Shown piece after piece: positions 8,271 to 16,092 of a DNA stretch of 64,000 bases. The stretch is from the NCBI GenBank assembly GCA_046328525.1, contig JAXLWK010000005.1, positions 248,001-312,000 of the forward strand, read 5' to 3'. The position numbers were made by a program, and so were the translations under genes. This DNA is from JBDHWG01 sp046328525 (GTDB lineage Bacteria; Chloroflexota; Anaerolineae; Epilineales; JAHCIE01). The notes under the pieces are model-generated. The model was given only the letters and a program-made list of their open reading frames with translations. It made no database searches and was not told the DNA's origin. Position 1 is the stretch's first letter, and the number at the start of each line of letters is the position of its first letter.

Positions 8271-9878
8271 ATGGAATCGTTCCTGCATGCCGAGACCCTG
8301 ATCATCGAGCTGCTCCTGGCGGCCTCGCTCGTGGCAATCGTCGTGCAACGGCTGCGCATCCCCTACACCGTCGCGCTCGTGCTGGTGGGGCTGGCGTTTA
8401 CCGCCTTCCCAGACACGCACCTGGAGCTAACGCCGGAGCTGATCCTCGGCATTTTCGTCCCGCCGCTGGTGTTCGAGGCCGCGTTTCACATCAGCCTGAC
8501 GGAGCTGCGCCACAACTGGCGCGCCCTCACCGTCCTGGCGGTGCCGGGCGTCTTGCTCACGATGCTGATCGTGGGCGGGATCGTCAGCTTCGGCGTCGGC
8601 CTGCCGCTGTCGGTCGCGCTGCTGTTCGGCGCGCTGATGTCGGCGACGGACCCGGTGGCGGTCGTCGCCCTGTTCCGCTCCCTCGGCGCTCCCAAGCGGC
8701 TGACCCTGCTGGTCGAGGGTGAGAGCCTGTTCAACGATGGGACGGCCATCGTCATTTTCAACCTGATGCTCGTGGCCGCGCTGACGGGCGTGGTCAACCT
8801 GCCCCACAGCGTCCTCGACTTCGTCATCATCTCGGCGGGTGGCATCGCCATCGGCGCGGCGCTGGGCTGGCTTATGTCGCGGGCGTTCAGTGTGCTCGAC
8901 AACTATCTCATCGAGACGACGCTGACGACGGTCGTGGCCTACGGCAGCTACCTCCTCGCCGAGCGGATGCACGTCAGCGGGGTCTTGGCCGTCGTCGCGG
9001 CCGGGATTCTCAGCGGCAGCCTGGGGCCGCGCGGCATGTCGCCGACGACCAAGATCGTCCTGTACAATTTCTGGGAGTACATGGCGTTCATCGCCAACTC
9101 GATGATCTTCCTGCTCATCGGCCTGCAAATCAACCTGGCGGCCCTCGCCGCCGACGCCTGGCCGATTGCCGTCGCCATCGTGGCCGTCGTCGCGTCGCGC
9201 CTCATCGTCTTCCCGCTGACGTGGCTGCTGAACCGCTGGGGCGAGAATATCCCCCCGGCGTACACGAAGGTGCTGTTCTGGGGTGGGCTGCGGGGCGCGG
9301 TCAGCCTGGCCCTGGCCCTGAGCCTGCCGGCCACGCTCACCTATAGCAACCTCTTGCGCGTGATGGCCTTCGGCGTCGTCCTGTTTACCCTGCTCGTCCA
9401 GGGCACGACGATGGGCGTGGTGTTGCGCCGCCTGGGCTTGATCGAGCAGCCGGCGGCGAACGAGGCGCGCGACCGGCTCCGCGCCCAGGTGCTCATGCTG
9501 CGCGCGGCCCGCGACCGCCTGCGGAACCTGTACGGCGAGGGCTTGATGGCGCCAGAAATATACGCGACGCTCCAACGGGAGATCGAGGCGGCCGAGCGAA
9601 ACTTGCAGGAGGACGTGCACGAGCTGCTGCGGACACGCCCCGACCTGGCGATCGCGGCGGTCAACCGTGCCCAACGCGAGGGGCTGCGCGCCCAGCGCAG
9701 CCTGGTGGCGGACTTGCAACGCGACGGCGTCATCTCGGACAAGGTGTACGCTGACCTGGTGGCCGAGATAGATACGCAGCTCGACGCCGAGACCCCGCGC
9801 CTGATTGGTCTGCCGCCGCTGGATGGCGGCGACGGGGAGGACTCGGCCACGAGCGCCACGCAGGAGCGCGACGGCTAG
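8271..9878 (+). CDS. CPA1-family Na+/H+ antiporter
   Basis: 535 aa with about 12 hydrophobic helices in the first 400 residues. The CPA1 signatures are present: FEAAFHISLTELR, then SATDPVAVVALF (ion-binding Asp), then EGESLFNDGTAIV. A charged, helical cytoplasmic tail of about 130 residues follows. It exchanges Na+ (or K+) for H+ across the inner membrane for pH and salt homeostasis. The ATG touches the stop codon of the preceding gene, so ribosomes probably pass directly from one to the other. Ion preference cannot be judged from sequence. Confidence 0.93.
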   Translation: MESFLHAETLIIELLLAASLVAIVVQRLRIPYTVALVLVGLAFTAFPDTHLELTPELILGIFVPPLVFEAAFHISLTELRHNWRALTVLAVPGVLLTMLIVGGIVSFGVGLPLSVALLFGALMSATDPVAVVALFRSLGAPKRLTLLVEGESLFNDGTAIVIFNLMLVAALTGVVNLPHSVLDFVIISAGGIAIGAALGWLMSRAFSVLDNYLIETTLTTVVAYGSYLLAERMHVSGVLAVVAAGILSGSLGPRGMSPTTKIVLYNFWEYMAFIANSMIFLLIGLQINLAALAADAWPIAVAIVAVVASRLIVFPLTWLLNRWGENIPPAYTKVLFWGGLRGAVSLALALSLPATLTYSNLLRVMAFGVVLFTLLVQGTTMGVVLRRLGLIEQPAANEARDRLRAQVLMLRAARDRLRNLYGEGLMAPEIYATLQREIEAAERNLQEDVHELLRTRPDLAIAAVNRAQREGLRAQRSLVADLQRDGVISDKVYADLVAEIDTQLDAETPRLIGLPPLDGGDGEDSATSATQERDG

Positions 9879-10225
9879 TCAAGACGAAACGTACAGACGA
9901 CGGGTTTGGTACACATGCGGTGTGCGTCTCGTAGTGACGACTTTAGTCGTTCTGCGACCGCAAGAGCGACTGGAAGTCGCCACTACATGTCTCTCATCAT
10001 ATCATAGGTGCCACCGCATGTAGGTTTCGTTGTCACCCCGAACGCAGTGAGGGGTCTGGACTGCGGTTCACCTCGCAACGGATGCGTACGGATTAACGGA
10101 TGGGCCTCCTCCGTATCCGTTAATCCGTGACCCCATCCGTTGCGAGTACGCCCATTTTGAGGGAAGTACCCCGCGAACGCGCGGTTCGGCGTTGTCATCA
10201 CTCTGCTCATGAAAGGAACACACCT
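9879..10225. other. Gene-free stretch filled with palindromic repeats
   Basis: No credible gene. It holds two hairpins of the ACT-AGT family (9937-9950 with centre CGACTTTAGTCG, and 9966-9980), enclosed by GTAGTG/CACTAC arms, a GTCACCCCGAACGCAGTGAGG element near 10031, and a two-part inverted repeat at 10075-10144. Confidence 0.6.
10075..10144. repeat. Two-part inverted repeat (cruciform-like)
   Basis: The outer arms CGCAACGGATG (10075-10085) and CATCCGTTGCG (10134-10144) pair perfectly. The inner arms ACGGATTAACGGAT (10088-10101) and ATCCGTTAATCCGT (10115-10128) also pair perfectly. Confidence 0.8.
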
Positions 10226-10717
10226 ATGCCGGGACCAAGGGTTGAGGCGCTGGTCGCCAAGCTGGAGAAGGGCGGGCAGCGGACGCAGGAGATTCTAGGC
10301 GGCCTGTCACCCCAGGAGTGGGAACTGGTTGTTTACGACGACGCCAGCCCATGGACGGTGCGCGATGTCCTGGCGCACTTCGTCTCCAGCGAGGAGTATC
10401 TGCGCGCCATGGCGCAGGACGTGGTCGGCGGGGGGCAGGGCGCGTCCGAGATGCTCGACCTGAACGCCGTCAACGCGGCAGAGCAGGAACGGCTGGAGGA
10501 CAGGCCAGCCGCCGAGCTGCTGGCAGACCTGGCGACGGAGCGGACCCGCACTATCGCCTGGGCGCAGACGCTGGACGACGACGCCCTGGACCTGGAGGGC
10601 ACGCACCCGGCGCTCGGCTACGCCAACGTGGAGGGCTTCCTCAACGCGATCTACGGCCACCACATTCTGCACATGCGCGAGGTGCAGCCGGTCATCGCCG
10701 CGGCGCGGGAGGGCTGA
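10226..10717 (+). CDS. DinB-like/mycothiol-dependent-type helical protein
   Basis: 163 aa, a four-helix-bundle pattern of the DinB superfamily. SPWTVRDVLAHFVSSEEY fits the first metal-site helix (His) and FLNAIYGHHILHMREV the last, with two possible metal His residues. It has no membrane segment. The ATG at 10226 is preceded by GAAAGGAACA; the frame is open further upstream but runs through intergenic repeats. Relatives are metal-dependent thiol-related enzymes or hydrolases of unknown substrate. The esterase gene follows after a single base, so the two form an operon. Confidence 0.75.
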   Translation: MPGPRVEALVAKLEKGGQRTQEILGGLSPQEWELVVYDDASPWTVRDVLAHFVSSEEYLRAMAQDVVGGGQGASEMLDLNAVNAAEQERLEDRPAAELLADLATERTRTIAWAQTLDDDALDLEGTHPALGYANVEGFLNAIYGHHILHMREVQPVIAAAREG

Positions 10718-10718
10718 C

Positions 10719-11384
10719 ATGGCGAGCGAGGCGACGCCGGCCAGAGGGCCGCACCAGGGCCAGCCACTGCTCGCGGCGGGTGAGCCGCTGGCGACGGCGC
10801 GGGCGGCGATGATCATGGTGCATGGGCGCGGGGCCGACGCCCAGGACATCCTGGCGCTGACGAGTGAGCTGGCGCAGCCCGGCTTTGCCTACCTTGCGCC
10901 TCAGGCCCGCCACAACACCTGGTATCCGTACAGCTTCCTGGCCCCGATCCCGAACAACGAGCCGGGCATCTCGTCGGGCATGGCGGCGCTAGACGCGGCG
11001 CTGGCGCACGTCACGGCGGCCGGCATCCCCATCGAGCGCACGATGCTCCTCGGCTTCTCCCAGGGCGCGTGCCTGTCGCTGGAGTACGCCGCTCGCCACG
11101 CCCGACGCTATGGCGGGGTCGTGGGGCTGAGCGGCGGCGTGATTGGGCCGCCGGGCACGCCCCGCGACTACGCCGGCTCGCTCGATGGAACGCCGGTCTT
11201 CCTGGGGTGCAGCGACGTGGATCCGCACATTCCGAAAGAGCGGGTGGCGGAGACGGCGGAGGTGATGGGGCGGCTGGGAGGACAGGTGACAGCGCGCATC
11301 TATCCGGGCATGGGGCACACCGTCAACTGGGACGAGATCGAGTTCGTGCGGGGGCTGATGGCAGCGCTTCTCGCCACCGACTGA
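10719..11384 (+). CDS. Carboxylesterase/phospholipase-type alpha/beta hydrolase
   Basis: 221 aa. A compact alpha/beta hydrolase of the bacterial carboxylesterase (YpfH/acyl-protein thioesterase-like) family: MVHGRGADAQD forms the oxyanion region, GFSQGACLS carries the nucleophile Ser, CSDVDPHIP the Asp and GMGHTVNWDE the His. It is cytoplasmic with no signal peptide. It should cleave short acyl esters or lysophospholipids. It starts one base after the DinB-like gene. Its stop codon TGA lies inside a CCGACTGAAGTCGG palindrome (11377-11390). Confidence 0.88.
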   Translation: MASEATPARGPHQGQPLLAAGEPLATARAAMIMVHGRGADAQDILALTSELAQPGFAYLAPQARHNTWYPYSFLAPIPNNEPGISSGMAALDAALAHVTAAGIPIERTMLLGFSQGACLSLEYAARHARRYGGVVGLSGGVIGPPGTPRDYAGSLDGTPVFLGCSDVDPHIPKERVAETAEVMGRLGGQVTARIYPGMGHTVNWDEIEFVRGLMAALLATD

Positions 11385-11390
11385 AGTCGG
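11377..11390. repeat. CTGAAG palindrome overlapping a stop codon
   Basis: CCGACTGAAGTCGG is a palindrome around CTGAAG. The TGA stop of the esterase gene (11382-11384) is its centre. Confidence 0.75.
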
Positions 11391-11495
11391 CGCTTCGGCG
11401 CGCGAAGAGCCTTTGCGGCAGAACGCGAGCGGCGGTTGGCCGTGGTGGCCGCGTGGCCATGCCCTCGCTTTGAGCTGACATCAGGTAGCGATGGT

Positions 11496-11518
11496 GGGGC
11501 AGGTTTGAAACCTGCCCC
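11496..11518. repeat. GGGGCAGGTTT inverted repeat
   Basis: Arms GGGGCAGGTTT and AAACCTGCCCC, 11 bp and perfect, surround one base. It is an intergenic hairpin with no gene link. Confidence 0.7.
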
Positions 11519-11533
11519 TACCCGCCGCCTGTC

Positions 11534-11565
11534 GCTGGCGCTGGAGATGGCTCTCCAGCGCCAGC
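11534..11565. terminator. 14-bp perfect hairpin between convergent genes
   Basis: GCTGGCGCTGGAGA pairs with TCTCCAGCGCCAGC around a 4-nt loop. It lies between the esterase gene (+) and the 11633-11968 gene (-), so it is well placed as a two-way terminator, although no long T tract follows. Confidence 0.45.
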
Positions 11566-11632
11566 ATCATTGTGGCAACAATGGGTCAGCATCATCCGTT
11601 AGCGCTACGAAATTGGCTGGGCATGGCTGACT

Positions 11633-11968
11633 TTAGTCGGCTCCCTCGCGCGCCAGGTCGTCTAGCGCGGCCAGGGCGTCGGCGAGCTGGGCGGTGGCGG
11701 CAAGCTCGACCGTGATCGTGACCAGGGCGTATGGCTCGGCCAACACGCGGTAGTCCATCCCCGCCTGCGCCACGCGCCGCGTCTGCCCTACCCCGGTCTG
11801 CCGCCGCGCCTGGTAGCGCAGACGCCCGCCGGCGTCTATCCAGATCTCCGCGCCGTCGCGCCGCCGGCCGTGGACGACATGTGGGTCGCCCTCCGCGCCG
11901 CGCTCGACCGTGTAGCCATGCGCCTGGAGGGCGACCGTGAGCCGCTGGGCGTCGAAGACGAAGGGCAT
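11633..11968 (-). CDS. Unknown 111-aa protein
   Basis: 111 aa, no recognised family. It reads as a small alpha/beta protein (FDAQRLTVALQAHGYTVE, then GAEIWIDAGGRLRYQARR), with no signal peptide, no membrane helix and no Cys pair. It starts 3 bases after the stop codon of the small membrane protein gene, so it ends the same operon. Its stop codon TAA is the centre of a CTGACTTTAGTCGG near-palindrome. Confidence 0.6.
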   Translation of the reverse strand: MPFVFDAQRLTVALQAHGYTVERGAEGDPHVVHGRRRDGAEIWIDAGGRLRYQARRQTGVGQTRRVAQAGMDYRVLAEPYALVTITVELAATAQLADALAALDDLAREGAD

Positions 11969-11971
11969 CGG

Positions 11972-12223
11972 CTAGAAGATCGCGCGCGACACCATGATGA
12001 AGCCGAGGATGATCAGGGGGATGCCGACCGGCGCGGCCAGGAGCGTGAGGGTCAGGAAGAACCCGACAATCATCAGCAGCATGCCTAGCCCGAAGAATGT
12101 GACGCGCCCGATGAGGGTGAGCACGATGGCGAGCGTGCGCCACACGATCACAAACGGCCAGGCATACCACGGCGTCCGCTTGCGCACCACGATGTTTGCT
12201 TCCACAGCCTGTACTTTTGCCAT
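11972..12223 (-). CDS. Small membrane protein with two TM helices
   Basis: 83 aa. Helices at about residues 22-45 (AWPFVIVWRTLAIVLTLIG) and 50-78 (GMLLMIVGFFLTLTLLAAP) with no long loops. The ATG at 12223 follows AGGAGAGG; an upstream in-frame start would run through the palindrome at 12253-12290 and is rejected. It precedes the 111-aa unknown gene by 3 bases. Function unknown; a membrane stress or regulatory peptide is possible. Confidence 0.7.
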   Translation of the reverse strand: MAKVQAVEANIVVRKRTPWYAWPFVIVWRTLAIVLTLIGRVTFFGLGMLLMIVGFFLTLTLLAAPVGIPLIILGFIMVSRAIF

Positions 12224-12252
12224 AAGTACCCCTCTCCTGTTGCACATTTCAG

Positions 12253-12290
12253 CGGTGGTAGAGACGCGGTATACCGCGTCTCTACCACCG
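12253..12290. repeat. 38-bp perfect palindrome, GTAGAGACGCG family
   Basis: The longest member of the family: CGGTGGTAGAGACGCG, centre GTATAC, and the mirror arm, perfect over 38 bases. It lies between the cupin gene and the small membrane protein gene, both on the minus strand. Confidence 0.9.
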
Positions 12291-12305
12291 TAAGCGGGAT
12301 GCAGC

Positions 12306-12677
12306 TTAGCCGCCGCGTTGCGCCCGATACTCCGCCTCGTACTCCTCCCGGTTCGGCACGAATGCGTCAATAATGTTGCACAGCCCCGTTGTGTACGCTT
12401 TGTGGTAGACGTAGGGCGGAATGTAGAGCATCTGCCCCGGCTGCATGGACACCGTGTGATCGTCGAAGATCAGGTCAATGTTGCCGTTGATGGCGATCGC
12501 GCACTGCGCGTGCGGGTGATTATGCCGCGGCAGGTCGTAATCTGCGGCGAACTGCCAGTAGACGAACGTCGCGCCGGCGGCCGGCACGACGGCCCAGCGG
12601 CAGCCGGGCACGCGCTCCACGTAGTCTTCGGGCGCTGGCTGGCTGTCCGGTGGAGCGATCAGGGTCACGTCGGGCAT
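12306..12677 (-). CDS. Single-domain cupin protein
   Basis: 123 aa. A cupin beta-barrel with motif 1 around RHNHPHAQCAIAINGNID (His ligands) and motif 2 around MQPGQMLYIPPYVYHKA (Gly, Pro, His). It probably binds one metal ion. Cupins of this size include isomerases, sugar-acid or phenolic dioxygenases and regulators, so the reaction cannot be named. AGGAGG lies upstream of the ATG. It starts 27 bases after the stop codon of the c-di-AMP receptor gene and is likely in its operon. Confidence 0.82.
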   Translation of the reverse strand: MPDVTLIAPPDSQPAPEDYVERVPGCRWAVVPAAGATFVYWQFAADYDLPRHNHPHAQCAIAINGNIDLIFDDHTVSMQPGQMLYIPPYVYHKAYTTGLCNIIDAFVPNREEYEAEYRAQRGG

Positions 12678-12704
12678 CAGGGGCCTCCTGGGAAGTAGGA
12701 ATTG

Positions 12705-13058
12705 CTAGAAGCGCTCGAAGCGATCCACCTTGACAACGAAGCACACCGCGCCGCCGACCTCGACCTCCACAGGCTGCGGAGAGAAGAACGCCGCCGGCTC
12801 GATGATCGAGGGCAAGGCGTTGACGACGTGGGTGCGCGTGCGCGCGTTCTCGCGGATAATCGTGAGCACCGTGTTGACCGACGCCTCGTTCGTTCCGACC
12901 AGCACGGTCGCGTTGCCCTGGCGCAGGAAGCCACCGGTGGAGCTGACAACCGTCGCCGAGAAGCTGCGGCGGTTGAGGCCGTCGAGCACGGCGCGTTGAT
13001 CATCGCCCTGGATGATGGCGATGATGAGATGCGTAATCTGGACAGGTGGGGGTGGCAT
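12705..13058 (-). CDS. darA: Cyclic-di-AMP receptor, DarA/PstA type (PII-like)
   Basis: 117 aa (family about 109). The PII-like fold shows LIIAIIQGDDQRAVLDGLN, the nucleotide-loop motif SSTGGFLRQGNATVLVG, and the C-terminal PVEVEVGGAVCFVVKVDRFERF, which match DarA/PstA of Gram-positive bacteria closely. It is a trimeric cytoplasmic sensor that binds the second messenger c-di-AMP and is thought to act on unknown partners. AAAGGAGG lies 4 nt before the ATG and a strong promoter (13135-13163) precedes it. The next gene upstream encodes an MscS-related membrane protein, which fits the role of c-di-AMP in osmotic control. No diadenylate cyclase is present in the window. Confidence 0.9.
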   Translation of the reverse strand: MPPPPVQITHLIIAIIQGDDQRAVLDGLNRRSFSATVVSSTGGFLRQGNATVLVGTNEASVNTVLTIIRENARTRTHVVNALPSIIEPAAFFSPQPVEVEVGGAVCFVVKVDRFERF

Positions 13059-13134
13059 GGGACCTCCTTTGTCGCTGCCGCGTCGCGGGCAGCGTGACGT
13101 GGTTCATTTCGGTCGCCTTCCTACCTCGGCCACG

Positions 13135-13163
13135 ATTATCTTCCAAATGACCCGCCGCGTCAA
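13135..13163 (-). promoter_or_regulatory. Promoter for the c-di-AMP receptor-cupin operon
   Basis: On the minus strand TTGACG (13158-13163), a 17-nt spacer and GATAAT (13135-13140) form a strong sigma-70-type promoter, about 77 bases before the darA start codon. Confidence 0.65.
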
Positions 13164-13177
13164 GCGCGCCGACAGCA

Positions 13178-13207
13178 ATCGGGGTACTCGCGACGGAGTA
13201 CCCCGAT
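13178..13207 (-). terminator. 12-bp hairpin after the MscS-like gene
   Basis: ATCGGGGTACTC pairs perfectly with GAGTACCCCGAT around 6 nt. It lies downstream of the MscS-like gene and upstream of the darA promoter, so it could end transcription of the former. Confidence 0.45.
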
Positions 13208-13303
13208 CATTGCTTCCTTCTGCGCGTTGCGGTGGCCGAGCGACGCCTGTGTGCCCGCGCCACCGCCAGCTATAGATTACTTGTTGCCGCGCCCCGTCGC
13301 ACC

Positions 13304-14617
13304 TTACTCGCCCGCGCCAGGTGTGGCCGGCGGCTCGGCGGGTGGTGGGGTGGCCGGCGGCTCAGCCGGTGGGGTGATGGTCGCCGACGTGGTAGCAGGC
13401 GGGATGCTGACGGGCGGGATACTGGGCAGCCCGACCGTCGCCGAGTCATCGCGCGACCGATACCAGGAGCGGGCATCCTCGAGGATCTGCCCGGCCCACG
13501 TCCGGCCGCCAAGACCGAAGGCCAGGGCCCCGGCGATGGCGATGCCACCCAGCGTCAGGCCAAAGGCCAGGACGACGATCTGCTGGCCAAGACCCATCTG
13601 CGTCAGGCCCATGGCGGCGAAGAGGATGAAAATCGCGATCTCGCCGATGAGCGCCAGCAGGTTCTTCGACGGCCAGCCACTCGCGCGCACGCCGCGCCCC
13701 ACCATCGTTGCCAGCCAGAGGCCGAAGCCGATGATGATGAGGCCCAGTATGACCTGGATCGCGATGACCAGGAACTGGCTCAACAGCGCGCCGAGATCGC
13801 TCCAGCCCAGAACGAACACGGCCTGCATCACCGCCGTGTAGACGATGAACACGAACACCAGGGTGCCGACAACCTTGGACGGCGTCTGGCCCGACGTCTT
13901 TTCCGCGCTGGCAACACCCATCCACTGGAAGATGCGGTTAAAGCCCAGGCCGGTGAGCAGGTCGGTGACGATCTGCCCCACCACGCGGCCGATGTAGTAG
14001 GCCACGATGATGAGCACGAGCGCCGCGATGATGTTCGGGATCGCGTTCAGGAACTCGGTCAGCATCGCGGTCAGCGGCGCGGTGAGCACCGTCAGGTTCA
14101 GGGCGCTCATCGCGGCGATCAAGGTCGGCACCAGGACCAGGATATAGACGATCAGGCCGACCAGGGCGGACAGGCCTTGGAAGCCGACTCTGCTGCCGAG
14201 GCGATCCGTGCCGATTGCCTGTAGAGCGCCTGTCACGATCTGGCGCAAGAGCCGCGCGATGAACACGCCGATGATCAGGATGACGATCGCGGCGATGATC
14301 TGGGGTATCCACGCCAGTATGCTGCTAATCAGTGCGTTGAGTGGCTCAAGGATCGAGGTCGCGCCGAGGGCGCCAAGCACGGAGGGGAGGAAGATCAGGA
14401 TCGTCACCCAGAACACAATCGAGGCGATGATCGCGGTGAGGCCCGGCGAACGCACCCGCTCGTCCAGCCGGAACGCATTGAGGATCTTCCTGATCGCCCA
14501 GCGGAGAATGGCCGCGACGATCCAGGCAATGATCAGGATGACGATGGCGGTGATAACGCCGCCCAACAGCTTCCCGAATGTCGCGGTGATGGGGCTGGTA
14601 ACTTGGTCTATTGGCAT
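13304..14617 (-). CDS. Multi-TM mechanosensitive-channel-related protein
   Basis: 437 aa with about 10-11 hydrophobic helices. It contains repeated blocks of the conserved TM-helix family found in small-conductance mechanosensitive channel relatives: LLGGVITAIVILIIAWIVAA, IPQIIAAIVILIIGVFIA and IPNIIAALVLIIVAYYIGR, each followed by LRxI/VGxIV. No MscS beta domain is seen. The last 40 residues are Pro-rich (PPAEPPATPPPAEPP). AAAGGAG precedes the ATG at 14617; a longer in-frame start would include the promoter at 14672. It probably forms an inner-membrane channel or osmotic-stress protein. It lies directly upstream of darA. Confidence 0.82.
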   Translation of the reverse strand: MPIDQVTSPITATFGKLLGGVITAIVILIIAWIVAAILRWAIRKILNAFRLDERVRSPGLTAIIASIVFWVTILIFLPSVLGALGATSILEPLNALISSILAWIPQIIAAIVILIIGVFIARLLRQIVTGALQAIGTDRLGSRVGFQGLSALVGLIVYILVLVPTLIAAMSALNLTVLTAPLTAMLTEFLNAIPNIIAALVLIIVAYYIGRVVGQIVTDLLTGLGFNRIFQWMGVASAEKTSGQTPSKVVGTLVFVFIVYTAVMQAVFVLGWSDLGALLSQFLVIAIQVILGLIIIGFGLWLATMVGRGVRASGWPSKNLLALIGEIAIFILFAAMGLTQMGLGQQIVVLAFGLTLGGIAIAGALAFGLGGRTWAGQILEDARSWYRSRDDSATVGLPSIPPVSIPPATTSATITPPAEPPATPPPAEPPATPGAGE

Positions 14618-14919
14618 GTTACCTGTCTCCTTTTGATGGATGAAGCCGGCAGTGAGGTGCTTCTGGGTTCGATTATACCACAAACTTGGCAGTTGCAAAC
14701 CTGTGAATTGTGTTTGTCAATCTATACAGATTCCTTTGTAAGGGGCGACCCTGGCAGGGCTTCGCCGCTTCCGTCCGGCTTACCACGGTCCCGGTACGAC
14801 GGTCGGTTGTGGGCCGGTCTGGGGAATCAGGCCGATGTGGCGCTCGGCGTCGGACACCAGATCGCTGACCGCGACCAACGAACAAACGCACGTCAATCAC
14901 TCCATCTAGCTCACAAAAC
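14618..14919. other. Intergenic region upstream of the MscS-like gene
   Basis: Apart from the promoter at 14672-14680, I see nothing definite. A minus-strand open frame of 75 codons at 14673-14900 has no ribosome site and no recognisable protein. Confidence 0.4.
14672..14680 (-). promoter_or_regulatory. Extended -10 promoter for the MscS-like gene
   Basis: On the minus strand TGGTATAAT is a perfect extended -10 (TGnTATAAT). A TTTGCA hexamer 16 nt upstream is a weak -35. The leader would be about 48 nt. Confidence 0.6.
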
Positions 14920-15765
14920 TTATGTCACAATCCCCAGGTCCGCCAACTCGGTGCGCAGCGTCCCATGCGCCAGCCGCCCCAGCTCACCCTTGATCTGGAA
15001 CAGCGGCTCCGCCATCAGCACCGCGCCGACGGCCCGCCCCAGCTGCTCAACGCTCGGCGCGGGGTCGGCTTCGAGCGCCGCCAGCACCGCCGCCTCGGTC
15101 TTGCAGCTGGCCTCCAGACTCTCCGCCAGGAACCGCCGCGCGTCGGCGCCGTAGTGGGCGAAGCGCGCCTCGCCGGACCACAGGAAGGGGTGGCCGAGGA
15201 TGATGGTATCCACGTCGAGGTCCAGCAGCCGCGCCAGGCTGGCGCGGTACTGCCGCGCGGAGTGGAAGTAGAGCGGCAGGCCGGCGCCGGGTAGGCCATA
15301 GCCCTGGACGGCGTCGGACACGATGAGCAGGGCGCGATCCGGCTCGTACAGGCACACCATGCCGGCCGAGTGGCCGGGCGCATGCACGACCACGAACCGC
15401 CAGCGGCCTAGCTCGATGCTGTCGCCGTCGGCCAGCTCGCGGTCGGGCGGCGTGTCCAGGAGGCCGGCGTCGGCGGCGTGGATCCATGTCGGCGCGCCGC
15501 TGGCAGCGCGCAGCGCCGCGTTGCCCTGGACGTGGTCCCAGTGGCCGTGGGTGTTGACAATCAACCCAATATCGGCGAGGGATTGGCCGAGGAACGCGAG
15601 GGCCGGCTCGATGGCGGCCGGCATGAACTCCAGGACGCCCGTATCGAAGACGGCGAGGCGCTCGCCCTTGACGAGGGTGACTGCGACCTCGACGTTCCAG
15701 CCGGGCGGGAGCGGCGACTGTGCAACCACAAGCCCAGGCATGACGGTCTGGTAGGGGTACAGCAT
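14920..15765 (-). CDS. MBL-fold metallo-hydrolase
   Basis: 281 aa. Metallo-beta-lactamase fold: NTHGHWDHVQG is the HxHxDH metal motif, HAPGHSAGMVCLY carries the second His, VSDAVQGYG the bridging Asp and LGHPFLW the last His. It probably binds two Zn ions and hydrolyses a thioester, lactone or phosphoester. CAGGAGG lies 6 nt before the ATG at 15765; an in-frame ATG 15 codons upstream is ignored for that reason. The C-terminal 60 residues (helical, AVLAALEADPAPSVEQLG) resemble the tail of lactonase- or glyoxalase-II-like enzymes. Substrate unknown. Confidence 0.85.
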   Translation of the reverse strand: MLYPYQTVMPGLVVAQSPLPPGWNVEVAVTLVKGERLAVFDTGVLEFMPAAIEPALAFLGQSLADIGLIVNTHGHWDHVQGNAALRAASGAPTWIHAADAGLLDTPPDRELADGDSIELGRWRFVVVHAPGHSAGMVCLYEPDRALLIVSDAVQGYGLPGAGLPLYFHSARQYRASLARLLDLDVDTIILGHPFLWSGEARFAHYGADARRFLAESLEASCKTEAAVLAALEADPAPSVEQLGRAVGAVLMAEPLFQIKGELGRLAHGTLRTELADLGIVT

Positions 15766-16092
15766 GGGCGCCTCCTGTGACGCAGTCTGTATTAGCAACT
15801 CACGTGCCAATGGGGGGAATCAGGCCGTTATGATGCGATGTGGGGGCAGGGTTGAACCTAACGGCAATAGGTTAAGGTTTTCGGCGGTTCGTCAAGCGCT
15901 GTCCGCAGCCTCTTGGCCCCAACCCTCTCCCTGTGGGAGAGGGCAGGGTGAGGGTCCGTATCCCTCGCGGAAGGCCAAAGACCCTCACCCCAACCCTCTC
16001 CCACAGGGAGAGGGGGTTAGATTGGCGGCTGTCGAGGGCCTTGACAAATGCCAAAATCGCTTAACCTTTGAGCACTAGTTTGAACCCGGCCC
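15766..16092. other. Gene-free stretch with an inverted pair of repeats
   Basis: It contains the inverted repeat pair at 15919-16015 and nothing else I can support. GTTAAGGTTTT (15869) and CTTAACCTTTG (16059) flank it and are nearly inverted copies. Confidence 0.5.
15919..16015. repeat. Inverted pair of CCCTCTCCC repeats
   Basis: Copy 1 (15919-15957) and copy 2 (15980-16015) are mirror images with few mismatches. Each is itself a hairpin (CCCTCTCCC, 3 nt, GGGAGAGGG at 15923-15943 and 15994-16014) next to a CCCTCACCC arm. A third copy is at 7213-7249. Confidence 0.75.

Noticed and set aside
9879..10225. Riboswitch upstream of the DinB-like gene
   Set aside because: The structures are palindromic repeats of families found elsewhere and match no known riboswitch core.
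14673..14900. 75-codon minus-strand frame upstream of the MscS-like gene
   Set aside because: It overlaps the promoter, lacks a ribosome site and its protein has no features.
15890..16020. Repeated CCCTCTCCC units as a possible CRISPR array
   Set aside because: Only two copies in opposite orientation, no regular spacers and no cas genes nearby.
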